Counted from the first letter of the stretch, positions 8,338 to 15,305 are shown. The stretch is 35,569 bases of DNA from an uncultured Collinsella sp. (GCA_958427145.1 CAUAAZ010000022.1:1-35569); one strand, 5' to 3'. Notes: a model not told the origin generated them from the letters alone. Made by a program: numbers and translations.

Positions 8338-8364
8338 AGTCATTTAAGAACGTCCCCAATGACT
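8338..8364. repeat. REP-like palindrome, AGTCATT arms
   Basis: The 7-bp arms AGTCATT / AATGACT surround a loop with AAGAACGTCCCC. The same loop on varied arms recurs at 31099, 31247 and 31274. It adjoins copy A of the dispersed structured element. Confidence 0.75.
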
Positions 8365-8384
8365 ACCGCATCCGGAGCAAGGCA

Positions 8385-8552
8385 ACGCCGCAGGTAGAGG
8401 ACGGACAGCGAGCGACGTCCAGAGCGAACAAGTTGGCATGGAAAAGGCAAGGCATAGACCTTCTGGTCATGCCTTGCCTTTTGAATGACAAATTGTCGCT
8501 CTGGGCGGCGCGCGGCGTCGGCCCGTTACGCGGTTTGGTAAAACCGCGTAAC
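8385..8552 (-). ncRNA. Dispersed structured element, copy A (after hspR)
   Basis: This is one of three copies (others 28419-28585 and 31320-31486). From the gene side, on the minus strand, it has hairpin 1 (8525-8552, 12-bp arms, 4-nt loop) touching the hspR stop codon. Next comes a long arm (TTGTCGCTCTGG region) that pairs across hairpin 2 with CCAGAGCGAACAA. Hairpin 2 (8440-8480) has 14-bp arms with the conserved tip GACC-TTCT-GGTC. The element ends in a conserved unpaired block, CCGCAGGTAGAG plus ACGGACAGCGAG on the plus strand. Hairpin 2 may end the dnaK operon transcript. Classing it as RNA rests on compensatory changes between copies. Confidence 0.6.
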
Positions 8553-8968
8553 TACAAATCCCCGCCGGCACCCAGCAGCTTGCGCATGACCTGTTCGGGG
8601 TTAACCGAGCCGTCGCGCGGGGCCAGGGCGGTGATCTTCTTCTGCATCTTGTACTCGTGCAGCTCGTCCTCGAGCTGGCGCACGCGGGCGCGGAGCTTTT
8701 CGTTCTCGCGCTCGCGCTCCTCGGCACGCTCCTTCATATCGAGGATGCGCACCACGCCGGCAAGGTTGATGCCCTCGTCGGTCAGCTGGTTGATGAGCTC
8801 CAGGCGCTCGATATCGGCACGCGAATACAGACGCGTGTTGCCGCCCGAGCGCTGGGGGTTCACCAGGCCCTTGGACTCGTAGACGCGCAGAGTCTGCGGA
8901 TGCATGCCGGTCAACTCGGCCGCCACGCTGATCATGTACAGCGGTTTATTCCTATTGTCCTCGGCCAT
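8552..8968 (-). CDS. hspR: HspR, MerR-family heat-shock repressor
   Basis: HspR is a DNA-binding repressor that uses DnaK as co-repressor; chaperone titration during stress releases it. The 138 residues comprise a MerR-type winged helix (about 9-80: MISVAAELTGMHPQTLRVYESKGLVNPQRS-type helices and wing, with NTRLYS) and a strongly charged coiled coil (about 78-115, ERAEERERENEKLRARVRQLEDEL) for dimerisation. MHPQTLRVYESKGL is typical of HspR. It is the fourth gene of the dnaK operon, 72 nt after dnaJ, the usual actinobacterial position. Expected targets are the operator-like sites at 12962-12988 and 3658-3684. Confidence 0.93.
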   Translation of the reverse strand: MAEDNRNKPLYMISVAAELTGMHPQTLRVYESKGLVNPQRSGGNTRLYSRADIERLELINQLTDEGINLAGVVRILDMKERAEERERENEKLRARVRQLEDELHEYKMQKKITALAPRDGSVNPEQVMRKLLGAGGDL

Positions 8969-9040
8969 GCTACCTGACCCCTTTCCGTCTCGTTATCGTC
9001 CATCATAAGCCCGCGGGCGCGGGTGTGCGCCACGACCGCC

Positions 9041-10006
9041 CTAGTACGTCGCCTTGTAACGGTTGACCTTCTCGCGATAATCGCGCGTGTCGGCCTCGCG
9101 CAGCTTGGTCATAGCATCGCGCTCGTCATCGGACAGGTTCGTGGGGACCTGTACCTTGATTTCGACGAGCAGCGCGCCTGTGCGGCCACGGTGCTTAACG
9201 TCGGGCGCGCCCATCTCCTTAAAGCGGAACTTCTTGCCCGTCTGGGTGCCAGCGGGCACCTTCAGACGAACCGTCGCGCCGCCGGGCGTGGGCACATCAA
9301 CCGTGCAGCCAAGCGCCGCCTCGTAGACCGAGATCGGCACCTCCATGGTCACATCGGCACCCTTGCGCTTAAACAGCGGGTGCTCCTCCACATGCGTGGT
9401 CACGACCAGGTCGCCGCGCTCGCCGCCGGCAACGCCATACTCGCCGCGACGCTTGTAGCGTAGCTTGCCGCCGTCGACCGCGCCCGCGGGCACCGAGACC
9501 GTAATGGTCTGCTGCTCGCCTGTCGAGGGAATGCGATAGGTGACCTTGTGCGTCACGCCGCGAAACGCGTCCTCGGCCGTCACATCGACGGTCAGCGACA
9601 GGTCGCCGCCCTTGCGAGCACGGCTGCGACCCGCGCCGGCACCGGCAGCGCCCGAAGCCCCGGCAAAGCCCGAGCCCCAATCGCTGCCCCAGGCGCCGTT
9701 GCCGCTAAAGATGCTGTCGAAGATATCGCCCCAGCCGCTGGCGCCTGCGCCGGCACCGTAGCCGCCGCCATACGCGCCGCCCGCGCCCGGCATGCCGCCA
9801 AACATGAGCATCTGGTCGTACTCTTTGCGTTTCTTCTCGTCCGAAAGCGTCTCGTAGGCCTCGCTGATCTCCTTGAACTTGGCCTCGTCGCCGCCGGCAT
9901 CGGGGTGATATTTTTGCGCGAGCTTGCGAAACGCGCTCTTGATCTCTTTGTCGGAGGCGCTCTTGGATACGCCCAGGATGTCATAGAAGGTTTTGCCTGC
10001 AGCCAT
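9041..10006 (-). CDS. dnaJ: DnaJ-type co-chaperone without zinc finger (CbpA-like)
   Basis: This J-domain protein stimulates the DnaK ATPase and delivers substrates. The 321 residues comprise a J domain (about 4-70) with the HPD motif in QKYHPDAGG, a Gly/Ala-rich linker (about 78-135), and two C-terminal beta-sandwich substrate domains (about 140-305; for example DAFRGVTHKVTYRIPSTGE, VPAGTQTGKKFRFKEMG). The four CxxCxGxG zinc-finger repeats of type I DnaJ are absent, making it type II. The ATG at 10006 has GGAG upstream; the longer frame to 10039 adds 11 Gly/Arg-rich residues with no support. It is the third gene of the operon, 108 nt after grpE, with a strong hairpin in that gap. Confidence 0.92.
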   Translation of the reverse strand: MAAGKTFYDILGVSKSASDKEIKSAFRKLAQKYHPDAGGDEAKFKEISEAYETLSDEKKRKEYDQMLMFGGMPGAGGAYGGGYGAGAGASGWGDIFDSIFSGNGAWGSDWGSGFAGASGAAGAGAGRSRARKGGDLSLTVDVTAEDAFRGVTHKVTYRIPSTGEQQTITVSVPAGAVDGGKLRYKRRGEYGVAGGERGDLVVTTHVEEHPLFKRKGADVTMEVPISVYEAALGCTVDVPTPGGATVRLKVPAGTQTGKKFRFKEMGAPDVKHRGRTGALLVEIKVQVPTNLSDDERDAMTKLREADTRDYREKVNRYKATY

Positions 10007-10079
10007 CGTAGCTCCTCTCCTGTTACGTCCGCCGCCCATGCAGACGACGGCTCATGCTGTCATATGGCACTAGGCCAGA

Positions 10080-10109
10080 AAGGGCCCCGGGTGTTGCCCC
10101 GGGGCCCTT
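10080..10109 (-). terminator. Intra-operon hairpin between grpE and dnaJ
   Basis: A 12-bp all-but-GC stem (AAGGGCCCCGGG / CCCGGGGCCCTT) with a 5- to 6-nt loop begins 5 nt past the grpE stop. Only TTTCT follows on the minus strand, so it is probably a partial terminator or an mRNA-stabilising structure that sets a lower level for dnaJ-hspR than for dnaK-grpE. Confidence 0.65.
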
Positions 10110-10114
10110 CTCAA

Positions 10115-10957
10115 TTACTCCTCGGTGCTCTCGGCCGTGTCGGCCGTAGCATCCTCGGGTGCCGCTTCGGGCTCCGGTGCGGGGCGCTTCTCGCCGCCGT
10201 AGGTCACCGTCACCATCGCGGAACGCAGAATACGATCCGCCATGCGGTAGCCCTTCTGGTATACGTCGTTGACGGTCTCGTCATACTGCGATGCGTCCTC
10301 GACGCGACCCACAGCCTGGTGCTCGAGCGGATCGAACGCCTCGCCCTTGGGGTCGATGGGCTCAACGCCCTCATGCGCAAACACGTCGAGCAGCTTGGCA
10401 TGTACCGCGTCAACGCCATCGACGAACTGCTTAAAGTCGTCGGAAAGCTCTTGACTGCGGGCATGGTCGATCGCGCGCTCGATATCGTCAATCACCGGCA
10501 ACAGCGCGGTGACAAGCTTCTCGGTCGCGCGCTCGCGCTCGGCAATGCGCTCGTTGGCGGTGCGGCGACGGAAGTTCTCCCAGTCGGCCTGCAGACGGGC
10601 GGTACGCTCGGTGGCGTCCTTTGCCTTGTCCTCGGCGGCCTTCTGAGCCTCTGCCGCAGCATCGAGCTCGTTGCGCACGTCGGTAAGCTCCTTCTGAGCC
10701 TGCTCGAACTTGAGCTTAAAGTCGTTGTCGGCGGCTTCCTCACCGGCGCGGATAGCAGCTTCCACCATCTCGTCCTCGGTCATCGTCGCCTCCTTGTTGG
10801 AATCCTCTACCTGGTTCTCGGCAGCCTCGGCGGCCTCGGCCTCGTTGGCCTCGGTAACGTCTGCGGCCTCTACGGGAATCTTCACGTCCTTCTCCTCAGA
10901 GTCAACGGGGGCGGCACCAACGGCGGCCGCCTCCGTGCGAGCTTTACGGGCGGACAT
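10115..10957 (-). CDS. grpE: GrpE nucleotide-exchange factor of DnaK
   Basis: GrpE is a homodimer that releases ADP from DnaK. The 280 residues comprise an unusually long acidic Ala/Glu-rich N-terminus (1-80), a coiled-coil helix (about 80-150; FKLKFEQAQKELTDVRNELD, then ADWENFRRRTANERI), and the C-terminal beta domain (QAVGRVEDASQYDETVNDVYQKGYRMADRILRSAMVTV-type sequence) that docks on the DnaK ATPase domain. The ATG at 10957 lies 2 nt after the dnaK stop. Inside the gene, AAGGAGG followed by 5 nt and ATG (10783, codon 59) is a stronger start signal and would give 222 residues. The C-terminal tail is again acidic. Confidence 0.94.
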   Translation of the reverse strand: MSARKARTEAAAVGAAPVDSEEKDVKIPVEAADVTEANEAEAAEAAENQVEDSNKEATMTEDEMVEAAIRAGEEAADNDFKLKFEQAQKELTDVRNELDAAAEAQKAAEDKAKDATERTARLQADWENFRRRTANERIAERERATEKLVTALLPVIDDIERAIDHARSQELSDDFKQFVDGVDAVHAKLLDVFAHEGVEPIDPKGEAFDPLEHQAVGRVEDASQYDETVNDVYQKGYRMADRILRSAMVTVTYGGEKRPAPEPEAAPEDATADTAESTEE

Positions 10958-10959
10958 GA

Positions 10960-12852
10960 TTACTTGTCCTCGTCGTCCACAACCTCGTAGTCGGCGTCGA
11001 CAACGTCATCGTCGGCAGGCTGGGCACCGGCGGCACCGTCAGTCTGCTGCTGAGCGTCGGCGTAGACAACCTGGGCCAGCTCGTAGGCCACAGACTGCAG
11101 GGACTCGCCGGCGGCCTTGATGGCCTCGACGTCAGAGCCCTCGAGCGCCTTCTTGGCGTCGGCGATAGCGGCCTCGGCCTTGGACTTCACGTCGGCGGAA
11201 ACCTTGTCGCCCAGCTCGTTGAGGGTCTGCTCGGTGGAGTAGCACAGGCTGTCGGTCTGGTTGCGGACCTCGACCTCTTCCTTCTGCTTCTTGTCCTCCT
11301 CGGCATGGGCCTCGGCGTCCTTGACCATGCGGTCGACTTCGTCGTCGGAAAGCGCAGTGGAGCCGGAGATGGTGATCTGCTGCTCCTTGCCGGTGCCCTT
11401 ATCCTTAGCGGAGACTTTCACGATGCCGTTGGCGTCGATATCGAAGGTGACCTCGATCTGCGGCACGCCGCGGCGGGCAGCCGGGATACCGGTCAGCTGG
11501 AACTTACCGAGCGACTTGTTGTCGCGGGCAAGCTCGCGCTCGCCCTGGAGCACGTTGATCTCGACGCTGGTCTGGTTGTCGGCAGCGGTGGAGTAGACCT
11601 CGGTCTTGGAGGTCGGGATCGTGGTGTTGCGGTCGATCATCTTGGTCATGATGCCGCCCATGGTCTCGACGCCCAGCGACAGCGGGGTAACGTCGAGCAG
11701 CAGGATGCCCTCGACGTCGCCGGTGAGCACGCCGCCCTGGACGGCAGCGCCGTCGGCAACGACCTCGTCGGGGTTCACGGACATGTTGGGCTGCTTGCCG
11801 GTCATGGTCTTGACGAGCTCCTGGACGGCGGGCATACGGGTGGAGCCGCCGACGAGGATGACCTCGGTCAGATCGGAGAGCTTAAGCTTGGCGTCGCGCA
11901 GGGCGTTGGTGACAGGCTGCTTGCAGCGCTCGAGCAGGTCGCGGGTGATCTTCTCGAACTCGGCGCGGGTCAGCGTGTAGTTGAGGTGCAGCGGGCCGGA
12001 CTGGTTCATGGTAATGAACGGCAGGTTGATGGTGGTCTGCTGGGCGGCGGAGAGCTCCTTCTTGGCGTTCTCGGCGGCCTCCTTCAGACGCTGCAGGGCC
12101 ATGGGGTCCTGACGCAGGTCGACACCGTTCTCCTGCTGGAACTTATCGGCCATCCAATCGATGACGCGCTGATCCCAGTCGTCGCCGCCCAGGTGGTTGT
12201 CGCCCGAGGTGGACAGAACCTCAAACACGCCGTCGGCGAGGTCGAGGATGGAGACGTCGAAGGTGCCGCCGCCCAGGTCGAAGACCAGAATGCGCTGGTC
12301 GGTGCCCTGCTTGTCCAGACCATAGGCCAGAGCAGCAGCGGTCGGCTCGTTGACGATACGCTTGACGTTGAGGCCGGCGATCTTACCGGCGTCCTTGGTG
12401 GCCTGACGCTGGGCGTCGTTGAAGTAGGCCGGGACAGTGATGACGGCGTCGGTGACGGTCTCGCCCAGATACTTCTCGGCGTCGGCCTTCATCTTTGCGA
12501 GCGTCATGGCGCTCACCTGCTCGGCGGTGTAGTCCTTGCCCTCGATGTCGACGACGGCACGGCCACCCTGGCCCTCCTTGACCTCGTACGGCACGGTCTT
12601 GATCTCGGAGGTGCACTCGGAGTACTTGCGGCCCATGAAGCGCTTGATGGAAAACACGGTGTTCTTGGGGTTGGTGACAGCCTGGTTCTTAGCGGCCTTA
12701 CCCACGACGCGGTCGCCGTCGGCACGGAAGCCCACGACAGACGGGGTGGTGCGGTCGCCCTCGGCGTTCACGATAATGGTCGGAGAACCGCCCTCGAGGA
12801 CGGCCATAGCGGAGTTGGTAGTACCAAGGTCGATACCAAGAATCTTGCCCAT
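10960..12852 (-). CDS. dnaK: DnaK (Hsp70 chaperone)
   Basis: DnaK is an ATP-driven chaperone of the cytoplasm. The 630 residues carry all Hsp70 signatures: IDLGTTNSAMAVLEG (about 6-20), VFDLGGGTFDVSILDL (about 167-185) and ILVGGSTRMPAVQELV (about 310-325). The substrate-binding beta domain (about 365-480) follows, with GIPAARRGVPQIEVTFDIDANGI, then the helical lid and an acidic tail ending in YEVVDDEDK. The start at 12852 has GAGAGGG upstream. It is the first gene of the dnaK-grpE-dnaJ-hspR operon. The leader from the promoter to the start codon is about 100 nt and GC-rich. Confidence 0.98.
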   Translation of the reverse strand: MGKILGIDLGTTNSAMAVLEGGSPTIIVNAEGDRTTPSVVGFRADGDRVVGKAAKNQAVTNPKNTVFSIKRFMGRKYSECTSEIKTVPYEVKEGQGGRAVVDIEGKDYTAEQVSAMTLAKMKADAEKYLGETVTDAVITVPAYFNDAQRQATKDAGKIAGLNVKRIVNEPTAAALAYGLDKQGTDQRILVFDLGGGTFDVSILDLADGVFEVLSTSGDNHLGGDDWDQRVIDWMADKFQQENGVDLRQDPMALQRLKEAAENAKKELSAAQQTTINLPFITMNQSGPLHLNYTLTRAEFEKITRDLLERCKQPVTNALRDAKLKLSDLTEVILVGGSTRMPAVQELVKTMTGKQPNMSVNPDEVVADGAAVQGGVLTGDVEGILLLDVTPLSLGVETMGGIMTKMIDRNTTIPTSKTEVYSTAADNQTSVEINVLQGERELARDNKSLGKFQLTGIPAARRGVPQIEVTFDIDANGIVKVSAKDKGTGKEQQITISGSTALSDDEVDRMVKDAEAHAEEDKKQKEEVEVRNQTDSLCYSTEQTLNELGDKVSADVKSKAEAAIADAKKALEGSDVEAIKAAGESLQSVAYELAQVVYADAQQQTDGAAGAQPADDDVVDADYEVVDDEDK

Positions 12853-12961
12853 TAGAAATTCCCTCTCTCTTGTGCGTTCGCGCCGCCTCGGCGGTCTGCC
12901 GCACGGCGCTTCGGCTTGTCTTTCAGGATGTAGTGTATCCCCTTATGGGCTGGAATATACA

Positions 12962-12988
12962 AAATCTAAGTCAATTCATATAAGATTT
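12962..12988 (-). promoter_or_regulatory. HAIR-like HspR operator candidate of the dnaK operon
   Basis: The minus strand reads AAATCTTATAT-N5-GACTTAGATTT, both blocks identical to the site before clpB at 3658-3684. A TATATT -10-like hexamer follows at 12955-12960, with TTATAT about 18 nt further upstream inside the dyad. Conservation only of the two blocks, and not of gap or flanks, marks them as the protein-contacting bases. Regulation by HspR is inferred. Confidence 0.7.
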
Positions 12989-13115
12989 CTTATTGCTGAG
13001 AGTTTAGGTTCGCAAATACGCAGGTAGACGCACTGTTTGAGTTCTCGGCAAATCTATTGAGATCTATGTAGAGATGGCTGAGGTTTGGGTCCGAGGGTGC
13101 CTGGGGCTGCCTTGC

Positions 13116-13285
13116 GGAAAGCTCATCCCGGTTTGAGCGTGGATTCCGGGTCGCAGTTTCCGTCTGAAGGCTCAACCGGAAACCGTATCCCGTTTTGAGA
13201 GCTGATACCGGCTCGCAGTTTCCGCTAGCGGGCCTAACCGGAAACTGCAACCCGTTTTTCGGCAAAATAATGGGATGCGGTTTCC
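13116..13285. repeat. Triple-palindrome element, copy 1 (46-16-46-16-46)
   Basis: Three 46-nt palindromes at 13116-13161, 13178-13223 and 13240-13285 are separated by spacers of exactly 16 nt. Each begins GGAAA and ends TTTCC, with arms of about 16 nt (for example GGAAACCGTATCCCG) around a 14-nt loop. Copy 2 at 28156-28325 has identical spacing, and units a, b and c each resemble their counterpart there. The remainder of the gap between dnaK and the ferredoxin (12989-13115 and 13286-13335) shows nothing else I can name. Confidence 0.9.
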
Positions 13286-13335
13286 ACAAGCACGCTCAAT
13301 TGCCCTATATTTCAAGTCACCTTTAGCTAACATTT

Positions 13336-13368
13336 GCGCAGCTCAACGGCCCCACCTGCGCGTTTTTT
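13336..13368 (+). terminator. Orphan intrinsic terminator
   Basis: A 6-bp stem (GCGCAG / CTGCGC, 14-nt loop) is followed by G and six T on the plus strand. No plus-strand gene precedes it for more than 3 kb, so it would end either an unseen small RNA or antisense transcription from the repeat region. Confidence 0.5.
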
Positions 13369-13430
13369 AGTAAACCTTGGCATACTCGGCGAACGGTATG
13401 AAGATGCCGGCCAGAGGGTATTGCAAACGG

Positions 13431-13448
13431 TCGCTCCCGTGGTATGTT
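13431..13448 (+). promoter_or_regulatory. Candidate promoter of the ferredoxin gene (core)
   Basis: TTGCAA (13431-13436) is a possible -35, but the hexamer TATGTT (13443-13448) follows after only 6 nt. With that spacing they cannot form one standard promoter. TATGTT is the better guess for a -10, lying about 60 nt before the start codon; its -35 is not clear. Confidence 0.3.
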
Positions 13449-13509
13449 TTTGCCCGAATCAAACCGGCGCGCATCGTCTGTAGCGTCGGTCAACAGAGAG
13501 GAAACTACC

Positions 13510-13695
13510 ATGGCTCATCCCGTAATTGATGCCGACGAGTGCATCGCTTGTGGCGTTTGCGTCGACTCCTGCCCCGCTGGCGTTCTGGAGCTCCAGGACG
13601 TCGCTACCGTCGCTGACGAGGACTCCTGCGTCGCCTGTGGCGCTTGCCAGGACGCTTGCCCCGCTGGCGCGATCACCGAGATCGTCGAGGAGTAA
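13510..13695 (+). CDS. 2x[4Fe-4S] ferredoxin, clostridial type
   Basis: This small cytoplasmic electron carrier of anaerobes serves, in this class, as partner of pyruvate:ferredoxin oxidoreductase and hydrogenases. The 61 residues contain two CxxCxxCxxxCP motifs, at C11-C14-C17-C21 and C40-C43-C46-C50, each followed by AG. The two halves are clearly related internally (CIACGVCVDSCPAGV and CVACGACQDACPAGA), as usual in the family. The acidic surface and end (EIVEE) are typical. The ATG at 13510 follows AGAGAGGAAAC. The gene stands alone between a repeat element and a strong terminator. Confidence 0.95.
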   Translation: MAHPVIDADECIACGVCVDSCPAGVLELQDVATVADEDSCVACGACQDACPAGAITEIVEE

Positions 13696-13736
13696 CAACT
13701 CCCCCACCTGCACACTCAAAAGTACACCGTGCACAA

Positions 13737-13774
13737 AAAAGGAGGCCTCCGCATCGCCGCGGAGGCCTCCTTTT
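13737..13774 (+). terminator. Terminator of the ferredoxin gene
   Basis: Perfect 16-bp arms (AAAAGGAGGCCTCCGC with its complement) enclose a 6-nt loop, with A and T runs on the two sides, so it can act in both directions. It lies 42 nt past the ferredoxin stop. Confidence 0.9.
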
Positions 13775-13812
13775 GCATGTGTGGGCAGCTAATTTGGAGC
13801 GGGACCCTTGGC

Positions 13813-13879
13813 AGTTGCGGTGGAATAGTTCCTGTTTTATGGCTTAGATGCCGATTTTAGGAACTATTTCACCGCAACT
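13813..13879. repeat. Long palindrome with GTTGCGGTGRAATAGTTCC arms
   Basis: The 21-nt arms (13813-13833 and 13859-13879, one G-T mismatch) surround a 25-nt loop. It ends 17 nt past the niaR stop. The left arm recurs at 35473-35493 with one base changed, so it is a dispersed repeat. There is no T run, so intrinsic termination is unlikely. Confidence 0.8.
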
Positions 13880-13896
13880 TATAGATGCAGCGTCGG

Positions 13897-14442
13897 CTAC
13901 GAGAGATCATCCTCGTAGGGCATTAAATCGGCAAGGTAGCCCTTCTCCTTGAGCATGGCCTCGATCTCGTCGAGGGTCTGTTCGTCCTCCGCCGCAATGC
14001 GATGGAAGTGATAGCCGCTCGTCACCGTTAGCAGCGGAAAGCTCTTGCCGCTCTCGATATCGCGCAGATAGCGCTCGACATCGCGGCGGTTGCGGATGTC
14101 CAGGTCGGCCGTGATCTTGCCGTACACACGATGGTTGACGATCACGTTGAGCACGGCGCCACCCGCGTCGACGATACTCGTGAGCTCATCGCCTGCCTGC
14201 TCCACGCTGTGGCGAACCTTGACCAAGCGCGTAGGCACGGCGGGGCTGCTGGGCGCCTCCTGCAGCACGTAGCCGCGGTTGGTCGCCACGATATCGTGCC
14301 CATCGGCGCGCAGCAGAGCGATGTCCTGCACCACGATCTGGCGGCTCACACCCACCTCGCGGGCAAGCGCGCTGCCCGATACGGGCCCCTTGGCCCCCTC
14401 GAGCACGGCCATGATGGCACGACGACGCTCGCGGGCGTTCAT
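13897..14442 (-). CDS. niaR: NiaR-type NAD biosynthesis repressor (HTH + 3H domain)
   Basis: NiaR is a nicotinic-acid-responsive transcription repressor of NAD synthesis and niacin uptake genes in Gram-positive bacteria. The 181 residues comprise an HTH_11 winged helix (about 3-62; ALAREVGVSRQIVVQDIALLRADGHDI) and a 3H domain (about 75-170). The name-giving His residues are visible in VKVRHSVEQ, VNHRVYG and GYHFHRI; in the family they bind a metal. It is the last gene of nadA-nadB-nadC-niaR. Its ATG overlaps the nadC stop as TAATG, so the two are translationally coupled. The probable operator is the large dyad before nadA (17799-17848). Confidence 0.9.
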   Translation of the reverse strand: MNARERRRAIMAVLEGAKGPVSGSALAREVGVSRQIVVQDIALLRADGHDIVATNRGYVLQEAPSSPAVPTRLVKVRHSVEQAGDELTSIVDAGGAVLNVIVNHRVYGKITADLDIRNRRDVERYLRDIESGKSFPLLTVTSGYHFHRIAAEDEQTLDEIEAMLKEKGYLADLMPYEDDLS

Positions 14443-15302
14443 TATTTACCGTCCAGCAGACGCAGGTGCTTAAGCGAGAGGTCGAGGATCGGCGCGGAGT
14501 GCGTCAGGGCGCCCGAGCTAATGTAGTCGACACCCAGGTCGGCCAGGGCGCGAATGTTGTTGGCGTCCACGTTGCCCGAGCACTCGGTCTTGGCGCGACC
14601 GGCGATAAGCTCGATGGCGGCGGCCATGTCGTCATGGGTCATGTTGTCGAACATGATAATGTCGGCACCGGCCTCCACGGCTTCGCGTACCATGTCCAGG
14701 TTCTCGCACTCGATCTCGACCGTCGTGGTAAACGACGCATGGGCGCGCGCCATCTCGATCGCGCGTGCCACGCCACCGGCGGCATCGATGTGGTTGTCCT
14801 TGAGCATGACGGCCGTCGACAGGTTGTAGCGGTGGTTGCTACCGCCGCCGATCTCAACCGCCGCCTTTTCAAACACACGCATGCCCGGTGTGGTCTTGCG
14901 CGTGTCGACAAGCACGGTCTTGGTGCCCTCGAGCGCCGCGGCCATGCTGTGCGTGTAGGTAGCGATGCCGCTCATGCGCTGCAGGTAGTTGAGTGCCACG
15001 CGCTCACCCGAAAGCAGCACGCGCGCATCGCCGCGCACCTGACCCACATGGTCGCCGGCGTGCACCTCGTCGCCATCGGCAACGTCGAGCAGCACCGTGC
15101 TCTGCGAATCCAGCAGCTCAAAGGTGCGAGCAAACACATCCAGGCCCGCGATGATGCCATCGGCCTTGGCGATAAGCTCCACCGTGGCGGGACGCGCCGT
15201 GGGGCACACGCTCGCCGTGCTCACGTCCTCAAACGTAATGTCCTCGCGCAGAGCCTGCAGAATCAGATCATCGACGACGAGCTTCATGGTAATGGGATTC
15301 AT
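14442..15302 (-). CDS. nadC: Nicotinate-nucleotide pyrophosphorylase (quinolinate phosphoribosyltransferase)
   Basis: NadC converts quinolinate and PRPP to nicotinate mononucleotide, CO2 and pyrophosphate. The 286 residues match the family. The visible motifs are SGIATYTHSMAAAL, DTRKTTPGMR (about 138-147), GGGSNHRYNL, LKDNHI (quinolinate contacts), VEIECEN and IIMFDNM (the barrel's metal and phosphate side). The ATG at 15302 follows GGAG by 6 nt, only 3 nt after the nadB stop; an internal ATG at codon 6 has no better site. The gene overlaps niaR by one base. Confidence 0.96.
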   Translation of the reverse strand: MNPITMKLVVDDLILQALREDITFEDVSTASVCPTARPATVELIAKADGIIAGLDVFARTFELLDSQSTVLLDVADGDEVHAGDHVGQVRGDARVLLSGERVALNYLQRMSGIATYTHSMAAALEGTKTVLVDTRKTTPGMRVFEKAAVEIGGGSNHRYNLSTAVMLKDNHIDAAGGVARAIEMARAHASFTTTVEIECENLDMVREAVEAGADIIMFDNMTHDDMAAAIELIAGRAKTECSGNVDANNIRALADLGVDYISSGALTHSAPILDLSLKHLRLLDGK

Positions 15303-15305
15303 GGT

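Noticed and set aside
12989..13115. Gene between the dnaK promoter and the triple-palindrome element
   Set aside because: Only short frames without start signals or protein-like composition.
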